Positions 24,112 to 33,311 of a stretch of 64,000 nucleotides of DNA are shown here, piece by piece. The stretch comes from Brevibacillus choshinensis (lineage in GTDB: Bacteria; Bacillota; Bacilli; Brevibacillales; Brevibacillaceae). The stretch is taken from contig NZ_LJJB01000007.1 of the NCBI RefSeq assembly GCF_001420695.1, forward strand, positions 62,001-126,000, in the 5' to 3' direction. Numbering within the stretch: position 1 is the stretch's first letter; the number at the start of each line of letters is the position of its first letter. A program made the translations under genes and the position numbers. The notes beneath the pieces were generated by a model. It was not told the origin of the DNA and made no database searches. It was given only the letters and a program-made list of their open reading frames with translations.

Positions 24112-26334
24112 TTGAAACGAAAGAATAGTCGCGTGAAATGGGTGAGCCTCACGTTACTGTTGGTGGCGGGAATCAGCTATCTGTGGTGGTTTTGGGATAT
24201 AAGCCGCGTAGAGAGTATGGAAACAGCAAGTGGTTTTCAAATGAAATTCCGCACCACTGGTGACCAAATCGAAATCTATCAGGATCAAAAATGGCAGCCA
24301 TTCTTTGTCAAAGGGGTAAATCTGGGGGCATCTTTACCCGGTCATTACCCGGGGGAGCTGCCAATCAAAAAAGAAGATTACCTGCGTTGGTTTGCCATGA
24401 TCGATGAGATGGGAGCCAACGTCATACGGGTGTATACAATTCATCCTCCTGAATTTTATGAAGCGCTGGTTTCCTACAATCACAAAAAGGAGGGGGCACC
24501 TCTCTATTTAATGCAAGGGATATGGAGTCCAGAGGAACTGCTCATCGAAAAGAAGGATGCCTACTTGCCAGAGATTCGAGAAGCGTTTCGCCATGAGATT
24601 CAGGATGCGGTAGGGGCGGTCTACGGAGACATTACCCTTCCCGAAAAGCAAGGAAAGGCAAGTGGAAAGTATCGCGCGAACGCCGGACCGTACTTGATCG
24701 GTTGGCACACAGGGACAGAATGGGACCCTGTGATGGTGCAGAATACCAATAAGCTACATGCCAAGTCAGTTTCCTATCAAGGTGTGCACTTCCGTACGAC
24801 GGACAAGTCGACCGCTTTTGAAACCTGGTTGACTGAGATGGTGGATACCGTCGCCCAGGAGGAAAGTAAGCATGGCTGGCAGCACCCGATGACTTTCACA
24901 AATTGGGTGACGACGGATCCGCTTTCCCACCCGGGAGAGCCGATCTATCAGGAGGACCTGGTCAGTGTAGATCCTACTCATATCCAGGTCGCTTCGTGGG
25001 ATGCAGGCTATTTCGCCTCGTATCACGTGTATCCATACTATCCAGATTTCTTCCGCCACGACCCTGCTCTACAGCAGGTGAAGAATGAAGCAGGAGAGAT
25101 CGACACGTACAAAGCGTACTTGCGCCAGCTGAAAGCCTATCACAAAGACATGCCGATCATGGTAACGGAATTTGGTGTTCCGGCATCCTGGGGAACCGCG
25201 CATCTGGGCAACCTCGGACGTGATCAAGGCGGACATACGGAAAAAGAGCAAGGAGAAATCAACGCAGCACTGATGCGTGAGATTGGCGAAGAAGGTTACG
25301 CCGGCGGGATTGTTTTTGCTTGGCAGGACGAATGGTTTAAGAAGACATGGAATACCATGCGCTTTGAATTGCCTGAAGACCGACGCTCATTCTGGATCAA
25401 CGTGCTGACGAACGAATCGCTATTCGGTCTGTTGGGGATGTACCCAAACAAAGATGGGGTGCTCAACATCGACGGTGATCGTTCCGACTGGGATAAGATG
25501 CAGCCTGAGGAAAAACAACGACTCGATCTCGCTGTCCCTGGTTTTGAGGAAATCTGGATGGCTCACGACGAAGGGTACGTCTACCTTATGGCGCAACTGG
25601 ATCACTCGTTTGATTCGGAAAAGGAAAAGCTGTACTTCGGTGTAGACACGACTCCAGGAGGCAATCGCCATGCTCCGGAGCTGGGAGGCGTCAGACTGGA
25701 CGAAGGACTGGAAACACTCATCAGTCTAGGAAAAGACGAGGAGAGCGAAATTCGCATCTCCTCCAACTACGATTTTCATACCCGGCTATACGGCAAAGCG
25801 TACGGGATGCTACCGGTCAAGGAAGAAGAGATGCATGATGATTCGGGAGTGTTCAAACCGTGGAAGCTCGCAGTTGGACTGGAAATGGAACCGCCAGATA
25901 GTAAAAAATACTACCCGATGGAAGAGGTAGGAGTGGGTAAGCTTGCGCGGGGAACGACCGATTCAGAAGATGCCAGCTACAATTCACTGGCGGCGTGGCA
26001 AGTGAAAGGCAAGGTAGTGGAGATGCGGGTTCCGTGGATGCTGCTTGGCTTTACCGATCCCAGCTCACTTGCGGTCATGAGCTATCAGGGAGAAGGGAAG
26101 ACCTTTAAAACGGCGACGACGAAAGGAATTCGCATCCTGCCGTGGATCGTTGATCGCGCGAAGGCCCAGACGACGAGCTTGCCACAAGAGAGCAGTCCGT
26201 TCCGTGTCTCTGAGCTACCTATTTACTCATGGCCAACATGGGAGCAAGTACGCTATCACGAACGGAAAAAACAAAGCTACTCGATCTTGCAAAAGACCTA
26301 TCGTGATATGAAGCCGTCCATTTTGCAAAAGTAA
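24112..26334 (+). CDS. Membrane-anchored glycoside hydrolase-like protein (clan GH-A TIM barrel + CBM9-like domain)
   Basis: 740 residues from TTG 24112, with GGAGGGTGA six bases upstream. Basic N-terminus then a single membrane helix (~10-28), so the body is outside the membrane. Residues ~65-420 form a TIM barrel: FFVKGVNLGASLPGHY, MGANVIRVYTIHPP, E203 in GWHTGTEWDP and E353 in VTEFGVPASWG. Two Glu ~150 residues apart after these strands is the acid/base-nucleophile layout of clan GH-A. From ~465 a beta-sandwich starts with VLNIDGDRSDWDKM, as in CBM9-type sugar-binding modules. First gene of the polysaccharide operon; probably trims or releases the polymer. Family and substrate unknown. Confidence 0.75.
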   Translation: MKRKNSRVKWVSLTLLLVAGISYLWWFWDISRVESMETASGFQMKFRTTGDQIEIYQDQKWQPFFVKGVNLGASLPGHYPGELPIKKEDYLRWFAMIDEMGANVIRVYTIHPPEFYEALVSYNHKKEGAPLYLMQGIWSPEELLIEKKDAYLPEIREAFRHEIQDAVGAVYGDITLPEKQGKASGKYRANAGPYLIGWHTGTEWDPVMVQNTNKLHAKSVSYQGVHFRTTDKSTAFETWLTEMVDTVAQEESKHGWQHPMTFTNWVTTDPLSHPGEPIYQEDLVSVDPTHIQVASWDAGYFASYHVYPYYPDFFRHDPALQQVKNEAGEIDTYKAYLRQLKAYHKDMPIMVTEFGVPASWGTAHLGNLGRDQGGHTEKEQGEINAALMREIGEEGYAGGIVFAWQDEWFKKTWNTMRFELPEDRRSFWINVLTNESLFGLLGMYPNKDGVLNIDGDRSDWDKMQPEEKQRLDLAVPGFEEIWMAHDEGYVYLMAQLDHSFDSEKEKLYFGVDTTPGGNRHAPELGGVRLDEGLETLISLGKDEESEIRISSNYDFHTRLYGKAYGMLPVKEEEMHDDSGVFKPWKLAVGLEMEPPDSKKYYPMEEVGVGKLARGTTDSEDASYNSLAAWQVKGKVVEMRVPWMLLGFTDPSSLAVMSYQGEGKTFKTATTKGIRILPWIVDRAKAQTTSLPQESSPFRVSELPIYSWPTWEQVRYHERKKQSYSILQKTYRDMKPSILQK

Positions 26335-26364
26335 CAAGGAAGCGTCTAGAGGAGTGTGAGGAAC

Positions 26365-27525
26365 GTGCAAACACCATTGGAGACGGCATACGTTTTTCTG
26401 TACGTGTTAAGCGGTGTGACCGTACTCGGTCTTTTGGTCCTGTTCGGGCTGAAGCTGCGAAATATTGCTGCTGAAAAACGAACCAAGCTGTGCTTGGAGA
26501 AATACCAGGATTACTTTGTGTACCTGCAGGCTCATGGGGAAGAGGAAGAGCGGTTGAGGACTCCCTATGGAGAAGTGACCCTGCAGGAAAAGAAAATCAT
26601 TCAGAAAAAGCTGTTTGAGCTGATGGAGCGCTTCACTGGTGTGCATCGGCAGAAGCTCGCATGGCTGTGTGAAGATCTGGGGTTAGTAGACCTCGATCTG
26701 AAACGGCTGGGTGGTTCGTGGAAGTGGACGAGAGTGGACGCAGCCTACAATCTGGGGGTAATGCGCTCCCAGCGCGCCGTCCCTGGCTTGCTGCAGCTGT
26801 TAGAAAAACTCGACTATGATCCCAGCCTGTTTATCGTTGCCCGTGCGGTAGCCAAATGTGCGCGGAACGGGAATGATCTGGATGAAATGGTGCGGCAGCT
26901 CGTCAAGCATCGAAAAAACTTCCATCCGCTGATAGTTGATATCCTCAGCGAATCAGAGGTGGACACGGGTCCATTGTACGTTGCCTTTTTGCAGGAGGCA
27001 GATACGGATCTGGTCGAGATTGGTCTGATCGGTTTGTCCGTAAACAATCAATCCAATCTGGAACCGTATTTGCACAAGCTCGTTCATGCAAAGGAAAAAG
27101 AGGTGCGAATCAAGGCAGTCAAGCTGATGTGCAAGGATTCTCGCCTGCTGACAGACAAACGAGTACGGGAGTTTTTTGCTCACCAGGATTGGGAGATTCG
27201 GGCTGCCGTAGCAAAGTCGATTGGGACGCTGGGTCTTGCCGTCCACATTCCGCTGCTGAAAAAGGCAGTGGTCGATTCCAACTGGTGGGTCTGCCACCAC
27301 AGTGCGCGCAGCCTGGCACAATTGAACATCGAAGGATTTCAGGCTCTTTGCGAGATTTTGCAAGAGGGGCGCTTTGGAAACCATGTGCAGTTGGCTCATC
27401 AGGTGGTGCAAGAAGAGCTTGCGAAAGGCAAACAGAAGCTAGACGATCAGGAAAAGCAACTGCAGTACAATCAAAAGTTGCATCTCTACCAGAGCTCGAG
27501 ACGAAAGACGATTTCGACTGCGTAA
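26365..27525 (+). CDS. Membrane-anchored HEAT-repeat protein
   Basis: 386 residues from GTG 26365 (GTG 26356 is too close to GGAG). One membrane helix near the N-terminus (AYVFLYVLSGVTVLGLLVLF) is followed by a cytosolic alpha-helical part. From ~110 on, repeating helices with RVDAAYNLGVMRSQRAVPGLLQLL, EVRIKAVKLM and EIRAAVAKSIGTLG are HEAT-type repeats. Such solenoids are protein-binding scaffolds. Between a glycosidase and a GT2 synthase gene, it is likely a scaffold or regulator of the synthase complex; no enzymatic motif is seen. Confidence 0.75.
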   Translation: MQTPLETAYVFLYVLSGVTVLGLLVLFGLKLRNIAAEKRTKLCLEKYQDYFVYLQAHGEEEERLRTPYGEVTLQEKKIIQKKLFELMERFTGVHRQKLAWLCEDLGLVDLDLKRLGGSWKWTRVDAAYNLGVMRSQRAVPGLLQLLEKLDYDPSLFIVARAVAKCARNGNDLDEMVRQLVKHRKNFHPLIVDILSESEVDTGPLYVAFLQEADTDLVEIGLIGLSVNNQSNLEPYLHKLVHAKEKEVRIKAVKLMCKDSRLLTDKRVREFFAHQDWEIRAAVAKSIGTLGLAVHIPLLKKAVVDSNWWVCHHSARSLAQLNIEGFQALCEILQEGRFGNHVQLAHQVVQEELAKGKQKLDDQEKQLQYNQKLHLYQSSRRKTISTA

Positions 27526-27558
27526 GCTTGGCATAGATAAGCAGGAGGGGAGGAAGCT

Positions 27559-29001
27559 ATGCGTGATTTTCTGCTCTACTACGGAATATTCGCCGTCTAC
27601 TATGTGATTGCGATTAATTCGTTGTATTTCATCATCATGATGTTCTCTTTCAAGAGCATCGTCGGGATATTAAAAAGCTCCATCTACTCCAGGTTTCAGG
27701 CGTTGTCAGGCTCGGAACAAGTCCCGCCGATATCGATTCTGGTACCGGCTTACAATGAAGAACTGACGATTATCGAGAATGTGCGATCACTACTCTCACT
27801 CAACTATCCGCGCTATGAAGTGATCGTGATTAATGACGGATCCAAAGACGATACCCTGCAAGTACTGACTCGTGAGTTCAAGCTCGAAGCATCAGCGAAC
27901 ATGCCTGTTCAGCCGCTCTTGCAGACGTCGAACATCCGGGGAATCTACCACAATCCGGCTTTCCCGAATCTTTATTTGATCGACAAAGAAAATGGTGGAA
28001 AGGCGGACTCACTGAACGCAGGGATCAACGTTGCGCACTATCCGTTGATCGCTTCGATCGACGCCGATTCGCTGCTAGAAAAAGATGCGCTGATTCGTAT
28101 CGCCAAAGTCTATATGGAAAATCCGGATGAGACAGTAGCGATTGGCGGCGACATTCGGATCGCAAACGGCTGCAAGATTGAAGACGGGGTCGTCAGCGAC
28201 ATTCGTCTGCCGGACAAGTTTTTACCGATGATGCAATCGGTGGAATACCTCAAGGCTTTTCTCGGGGGAAGGATCGGCTGGAGTGCCATCAACGGTTTGA
28301 TCATCGTGTCTGGTGCCTTTGGAGTCTTCCGCAAAGACTATGTGATCAAAGTCGGCGGCTATCGTGAAGGTTATCCGGGTGAAGACATGAACATCATCAT
28401 CAAGCTGCACAAATACATGCTGGAAAACAAACTCCCTTATCGCGTCGCCTTTTGCCCGGATGCGGTTTGTTGGACACAAGCGCCGGACTCGTTCCGCATC
28501 TTGGGTAGCCAACGACGCAGATGGGGGCGCGGTAATTTAAAAAACATGATCGAGTACGGAAAGAACATGGTACTGCGACCGAAATACAAGTTATTCGGGA
28601 TGCTTACTTTGCCTTTCAATATCTTGTTCGAGACACTTAATCCGTACTTCCGGATCACAGGGCTGCTTGCACTGATCGGGTACACGCTCATGGACATGAC
28701 CAATGCAAATGTCCTGTTGCTGTACGGACTGCTCAATATCATCTACGGCATACTGTTGGGAGTCGGTGCTCTGCTGCTGGAGGAAATCGCGTTTCGTCGC
28801 TATCCGCGTATCCGGGATATCGTCAAAATGCTTTTCTATACAATCTTGATGTTCTTTGGCTATCGTCAGGTCGGCGTCATCTGGAGATTCCTCGGACACA
28901 TCGAATATTTGAGCAATAACAATTCGTGGGGAACGATGACACGCAAGAGCTGGCAAGCTGAGGGCAACAAAAACATTTCGAGTTTGGAGGCAAGAGGATG
29001 A
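27559..29001 (+). CDS. Processive family 2 glycosyltransferase (polysaccharide synthase)
   Basis: 480 residues; AGGAGGGGAGG precedes ATG 27559. Membrane helix 5-32, then a GT-A domain: ILVPAYNEE, D93-GSKDD, D168-A-D170, GED (274-276, catalytic base) and Q318-RRRW322, the full D, DxD, D, QxxRW set of processive beta-glycan synthases (cellulose, hyaluronan, PNAG). Three to four C-terminal helices (~340-430) form the channel. Nearby dehydrogenase, glmS and glmU-like genes suggest UDP-GlcNAc and a UDP-uronic acid as donors, so the polymer may contain amino sugar and uronic acid (inference). No PilZ domain is present. Overlaps the next gene by four bases. Confidence 0.88.
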   Translation: MRDFLLYYGIFAVYYVIAINSLYFIIMMFSFKSIVGILKSSIYSRFQALSGSEQVPPISILVPAYNEELTIIENVRSLLSLNYPRYEVIVINDGSKDDTLQVLTREFKLEASANMPVQPLLQTSNIRGIYHNPAFPNLYLIDKENGGKADSLNAGINVAHYPLIASIDADSLLEKDALIRIAKVYMENPDETVAIGGDIRIANGCKIEDGVVSDIRLPDKFLPMMQSVEYLKAFLGGRIGWSAINGLIIVSGAFGVFRKDYVIKVGGYREGYPGEDMNIIIKLHKYMLENKLPYRVAFCPDAVCWTQAPDSFRILGSQRRRWGRGNLKNMIEYGKNMVLRPKYKLFGMLTLPFNILFETLNPYFRITGLLALIGYTLMDMTNANVLLLYGLLNIIYGILLGVGALLLEEIAFRRYPRIRDIVKMLFYTILMFFGYRQVGVIWRFLGHIEYLSNNNSWGTMTRKSWQAEGNKNISSLEARG

Positions 29002-29786
29002 GTAATCTCGTACCAGCTTTTTATCAGCTTCTCGGTGAAATGGAAGCGAGCCAAACATCGTGTGGGGTTATTTTAGTGACTTGCAAAAATCTCTCGAAAG
29101 AAGGGCTGGAAGCGATCAAAGTCGCTTTTGAAACGGATACACCTGATGTGACAGCCCACTATGAGTACGACAAAACGAAAAATATCTTAGGTGTGGGATT
29201 GGAGGGGCAAAAGCTGAGTGACACCCATTTTCACGCCTTGCGAGTCAAAGATTATTTGCTAGAAAAACATCTTCTGTCAGGCAGCATGCTAATCGCGAGC
29301 TTTCCCGAAAGCTCTCGCTCATCCAGGCAAATGCTCATGAGAATGATGCAGGACATCAAAGAACTGGAAGGCTTCGGGGAGATTCACATTTATGATCCGG
29401 TAACTGCAGACGGCCAAGAGGATCAGACAAGCATCCTGCTCGTCAATTCGGATCAAACCGTAAACGAATTTTTGACGATCTATCTGCAGCGCAAAGGCTA
29501 TCAGGTAAACGTAGCCAGCGATGGGATGGAGGGGATGCAGAAGTTTCAGGAAATGATGCCGGATTTGGTTATTACCGATCTGAATCTGCCAGTGATCAAT
29601 GGCTATCAGCTGATGGAGCGCATCAAGCGTACTGAAAAAGACTACACCAGCAAAATCGTCATTCTTACAGATAAGCGACTGGAAGAGGATGTCCAAAAAT
29701 CATTTGCTCTTGGTGCATCTGACTATATCACCAAGCCATTTTCCCCAGTGGAGCTGGAAGCAAGGGTAAAACGGCTGATTTCATAA
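28998..29786 (+). CDS. Unknown N-terminal domain + degenerate response-regulator receiver domain
   Basis: 262 residues; ATG 28998 overlaps the GT2 stop (ATGA). Residues 1-140 are an unrecognised alpha/beta domain. Residues 145-262 form a receiver: phospho-acceptor D194 (VITDLNLP), T224 and K246 (DYITKPF) are present, but the acidic pair that binds Mg2+ is replaced by N150-S151 in ILLVNSDQ. Without that pair ordinary aspartyl phosphorylation is doubtful. There is no DNA-binding output domain. Translational coupling to the synthase suggests post-translational control of polymer synthesis. Confidence 0.78.
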   Translation: MSNLVPAFYQLLGEMEASQTSCGVILVTCKNLSKEGLEAIKVAFETDTPDVTAHYEYDKTKNILGVGLEGQKLSDTHFHALRVKDYLLEKHLLSGSMLIASFPESSRSSRQMLMRMMQDIKELEGFGEIHIYDPVTADGQEDQTSILLVNSDQTVNEFLTIYLQRKGYQVNVASDGMEGMQKFQEMMPDLVITDLNLPVINGYQLMERIKRTEKDYTSKIVILTDKRLEEDVQKSFALGASDYITKPFSPVELEARVKRLIS

Positions 29787-29808
29787 AGAGAGAAGGAGTG
29801 GAACAACA

Positions 29809-31170
29809 ATGGGAAGATACGAGGAGTTACAACAAAAGATTCAAATGAAAACAGCAAAAGTAGGCATTATCGGTTTGGGCTATGTGGGGCTGCCCTTGGC
29901 AATCGAAACGCTGAAAAGCGGCTACACCGTAACGGGGATCGATTTGCATGCAGGCAAGGTGGAGAATCTGAAGGCAGGCATTTCGCACGTGCAGGATATT
30001 TCCAATGAAACGCTTCAGGAATGCATGGCGGAAGGGCGTTTCTTCCCAACTACTGACTACAGTGTACTCGCAGAGCTGGATGCGATCAGCATTTGCGTAC
30101 CCACTCCACTCAGTCCTAACCAAGACCCGGACACCTCCTACATCATTCATGTAGTGGATCAAATCAAAACGTACATGAGACAAGGCATGTTGATCACGCT
30201 GGAGAGCACCACCTATCCCGGAACCACAGAGGAATTGATTCAGCGTGAGTTTGAAAAGCTCGGCTTGGTAGCAGGCGTAGACTTTTTCCTCTGCTACTCG
30301 CCCGAGCGTGTCGACCCGGGTAACCGACTGTTTACTACCCACAATACGCCGAAAATTATCGGGGGCACGACGGAAAAGTGCATCGAGCTGGGCTGCTTGC
30401 TGTATGGCAATCTAGTAAAAACGGTCGTTCCCGTCTCTTCACCAAAGGTAGCGGAAATGTCCAAGCTCCTGGAAAACACATTTCGCAGCGTCAATATCGC
30501 TTTTATGAACGAGATGGCGATGATGTGCGACAAAATGGGTATTAACGTGTGGGAGGTTATCAAAGCAGCATCGACCAAGCCTTTTGGATTCATGCCTTTC
30601 TATCCGGGACCGGGGATTGGTGGGCACTGCATCCCGCTCGATCCGATGTACTTGTCCTGGAAGGCGAAAGGGTTCCGCTTCCACAGTCAGTTTATCGAGA
30701 TTGCCCAATCCATCAATGATAATATGCCAGACTACGTTCTGAACAAGACGAGTCAGGTTCTCAATCTGTACGCCAAGGCGATCAAGAATTCCAAAATTCT
30801 GATCCTTGGCATGGCGTACAAGCCAGATGTGGATGATCTGCGCGAATCACCTGGGCTGGAAATCTACGAGCTGTTCGCTAAAAACGGGGCAAAGGTAGAT
30901 TATTTCGATCCATATGCGACTAGCTTTGTAGATAAAGAGGGACATGTCGTTCCTTCCATCGATAACGATCCGGAGTTCTTCAAGACCTACGATTGCATGG
31001 TTTTGATCACCAATCATCGCAGTTTCGATTATCAGGCACTGGCCGACCTCGGTGTTGCCATTATCGATACAAGAAACGCCTTTGACGGCATTACAAACGC
31101 GAACATTTACAAACTTGGTAATGCTGTTGCGATTCGTCAGGAAAAAGAAATGGTTAGTATGCTTGCATAA
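29809..31170 (+). CDS. UDP-sugar 6-dehydrogenase (UDP-GlcNAc/UDP-Glc dehydrogenase, WbpA/WecC type)
   Basis: 453 residues; AGAAGGAGTGG precedes ATG 29809. NAD site GIIGLGYVGLP (G22-x-G24-x-x-G27), CVPTPL, ESTTYPGTTEE, YSPERVDPGN, and the catalytic Cys274 in PGPGIGGHCIPLDPMYL. The C-terminal domain has ILGMAYKPDVDDLRESP. This is the two-step 4-electron oxidation of a UDP-hexose to the UDP-uronic acid; SPERVDPGN and the spacing favour the UDP-N-acetyl-hexosamine branch (WbpA/TviB-like) over UDP-glucose, but this is not decisive. Supplies an acidic sugar nucleotide for the cluster's polymer. Confidence 0.87.
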   Translation: MGRYEELQQKIQMKTAKVGIIGLGYVGLPLAIETLKSGYTVTGIDLHAGKVENLKAGISHVQDISNETLQECMAEGRFFPTTDYSVLAELDAISICVPTPLSPNQDPDTSYIIHVVDQIKTYMRQGMLITLESTTYPGTTEELIQREFEKLGLVAGVDFFLCYSPERVDPGNRLFTTHNTPKIIGGTTEKCIELGCLLYGNLVKTVVPVSSPKVAEMSKLLENTFRSVNIAFMNEMAMMCDKMGINVWEVIKAASTKPFGFMPFYPGPGIGGHCIPLDPMYLSWKAKGFRFHSQFIEIAQSINDNMPDYVLNKTSQVLNLYAKAIKNSKILILGMAYKPDVDDLRESPGLEIYELFAKNGAKVDYFDPYATSFVDKEGHVVPSIDNDPEFFKTYDCMVLITNHRSFDYQALADLGVAIIDTRNAFDGITNANIYKLGNAVAIRQEKEMVSMLA

Positions 31171-31220
31171 CATGCGATACCTGGACATGAGAAAGATTGC
31201 TTAAGGGAGGATTGCGTAAC

Positions 31221-33053
31221 ATGTGTGGAATCATGGGATATATCGGCAACAGAGAAGCACAATCCATCTTGATTAACGGACTGAAAAAGCTCGAATACCG
31301 CGGTTATGACTCAGCAGGGATAGCGGTGTGCGACGGGGAGTCAATTGCGGTCTGCAAAGCAAAAGGCCGTATCGATGTGCTGGAAGAGCAGGCGGAGAAA
31401 TCCAGCCTGCAAGGAGAAATAGGCATTGGCCATACTCGCTGGGCGACACACGGACGTCCGTCAGACGAAAATTCTCACCCGCACTTTGATCAATCAGGAA
31501 AATTCGCGATCGTACACAACGGGATCATCGAGAACTACCTGGATCTCAAGCAAGAGCTGGAAGAGCGGGGAGTCGTATTCACTTCGCAGACAGACACGGA
31601 GGTCATCGTCCATTTGCTGGCGGAATTGTACGACGGAGACATCGTTTCCACGGTACAACAAGTGGCTGGAAAAATTCGCGGGGCGTATGCCTTGGGTGTC
31701 ATGACGGAGCATGAGCCGGACAAACTGATAGCCGTCCGGCTCGCCAGCCCGTTGATCATTGGGGTAGGAACTGGAGAGAACTTCATTGGCTCGGATATTC
31801 CCGCTGTGCTGGAGCATACGCGTGATGTCTACGTTCTCGAAGATGGCGACCTGGCCATATTGACCAAAGATTCGGTCACTGTGATGAATCTGGAGACGAA
31901 TCAACTGATCGAGCGCGACCTGCTGCGAATTGAATGGGACAAGGAGCAGGCAGAAAAGGACGGATACGAGCATTACATGCTCAAAGAAATTTACGAACAG
32001 CCGCGTGCTCTGCGCAACACCATGACTGGGCGCATTGACGAAGCGGGACAACAAATTGTGTTCCCGGATCTCCAGCTGTCGACTGAAACCGTCAAGGGGA
32101 TCGAAAAAATATACATAGTGGCCTGCGGAACGGCCTACCACGCAGGAATGATTGGAAAGCACGTGATTGAAAGTCTGGCTCAGATCCCTGTGGAAATCGA
32201 TGTGGCGTCAGAGTTTCGTTACAGACGGCCCCTTTTTAAAGGGAAAACTCTTACGATCGTGGTCAGTCAATCCGGTGAGACGGCGGATACGTTGGCTGCC
32301 TTGCGCGAGGCCAAACGTAACGGCTCAAGCATTTTGGCGATTACGAATGTCGTGGGCAGCTCCATTGCGCGAGAAGCCAATCACCTGATCACGACAAACG
32401 CAGGTCCGGAAATCGCGGTTGCTTCTACGAAGGCATATACCTCCCAGTTGATCGCCTTTTATCTGCTCGGACTGTATTTGGCACAAGAGAAGGAGACGCT
32501 GCCTTCGGAGGAGAGAAAGTCTTTGATCGCTGCCTTGCAAAAGCTACCTGAGCAGGTGGAGACGGTTCTCGCTCATGCAGAAGGGATTCATACGTTTGCC
32601 CAATCCATCAAGGACGAAGGACATCTGTTCTTCATTGGGCGTGGTCTCGATTATGCTGTCTCGCAGGAAGGCTCACTGAAGCTGAAAGAAATCTCTTACA
32701 TTCATTCTGAAGCTTATGCGGCCGGAGAGCTCAAACACGGGACACTGGCGCTCATTCAGGAAGGGACACGCGTCATCGCGTTGTCTACGCAAGCAGAGCT
32801 GCATGAAAAAATGGTCAGTAACATTACGGAAGTGAAAGCGAGAGGGGCAAACGTTCTCGGGATTGCACTCGAAGATAATGTAGAGCTGCATCGATCTGTG
32901 GATGATGTGTGCCTGATTCCGTCAACCGATGCGCTATTGACTCCGATCTTGAGCGTCATTCCTCTTCAGCTTATCGCCTATTACACCTCAGTTGCCTTGG
33001 GAAATGATGTGGATCGTCCGCGGAATTTAGCAAAAAGTGTAACAGTCGAATAG
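31221..33053 (+). CDS. glmS: Glutamine--fructose-6-phosphate aminotransferase
   Basis: 610 residues from ATG 31221 (GGGAGG upstream), giving the required N-terminal MCGI in which Cys is the glutaminase nucleophile after Met removal. Glutaminase motifs RGYDSAGIA and GHTRWATHG; two SIS domains with CGTAYHAG, SQSGETADTLAALREAK and GRGLDYAVSQEGSLKLKEISYIHSEAY; end DRPRNLAKSVTVE. It makes glucosamine-6-phosphate, the first committed step to UDP-GlcNAc. Sitting inside the polysaccharide operon, it is probably a dedicated copy; whether the genome has another glmS cannot be seen. No glmS ribozyme is visible in the 50-base upstream gap. Confidence 0.93.
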   Translation: MCGIMGYIGNREAQSILINGLKKLEYRGYDSAGIAVCDGESIAVCKAKGRIDVLEEQAEKSSLQGEIGIGHTRWATHGRPSDENSHPHFDQSGKFAIVHNGIIENYLDLKQELEERGVVFTSQTDTEVIVHLLAELYDGDIVSTVQQVAGKIRGAYALGVMTEHEPDKLIAVRLASPLIIGVGTGENFIGSDIPAVLEHTRDVYVLEDGDLAILTKDSVTVMNLETNQLIERDLLRIEWDKEQAEKDGYEHYMLKEIYEQPRALRNTMTGRIDEAGQQIVFPDLQLSTETVKGIEKIYIVACGTAYHAGMIGKHVIESLAQIPVEIDVASEFRYRRPLFKGKTLTIVVSQSGETADTLAALREAKRNGSSILAITNVVGSSIAREANHLITTNAGPEIAVASTKAYTSQLIAFYLLGLYLAQEKETLPSEERKSLIAALQKLPEQVETVLAHAEGIHTFAQSIKDEGHLFFIGRGLDYAVSQEGSLKLKEISYIHSEAYAAGELKHGTLALIQEGTRVIALSTQAELHEKMVSNITEVKARGANVLGIALEDNVELHRSVDDVCLIPSTDALLTPILSVIPLQLIAYYTSVALGNDVDRPRNLAKSVTVE

Positions 33054-33104
33054 CAACGCCCGTCCTTACTCACAAAGAAGGACGATAAAAGGAGGATTGA
33101 GTAC

Positions 33105-33311
33105 ATGAGCACCTCGAATCGGACGTTGAATCAGGAGATTTTGCTGGAGATCATGCTCCAGGCCTATCAGCTGGGCGTGCAGAGGAAAGATATCAACTTG
33201 GGAATGATGATAGACACGTTAACCTATGAATTAAAGCCATACTTCGAGCAGGAGATTCAGCTTCGAGCGTATAGAAAGAGCGAGCTGGACGGGACGGAGG
33301 GAATCGGATGA
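33105..33311 (+). CDS. Small helical protein of unknown function (68 aa)
   Basis: AAAGGAGG precedes ATG 33105. The product is acidic, wholly helical in appearance (LNQEILLEIMLQAYQLGVQR, then MMIDTLTYELKPYFEQEIQ), without Cys or membrane segments. It overlaps the next gene by four bases (ATGA), so its synthesis is coupled to the pyrophosphorylase. Not recognised. Confidence 0.7.
   Translation: MSTSNRTLNQEILLEIMLQAYQLGVQRKDINLGMMIDTLTYELKPYFEQEIQLRAYRKSELDGTEGIG

Noticed and set aside
31171-31220. glmS ribozyme upstream of glmS
   Set aside because: The gap to the previous gene is only 50 bases, too short for the ribozyme, and none of its conserved core is seen.
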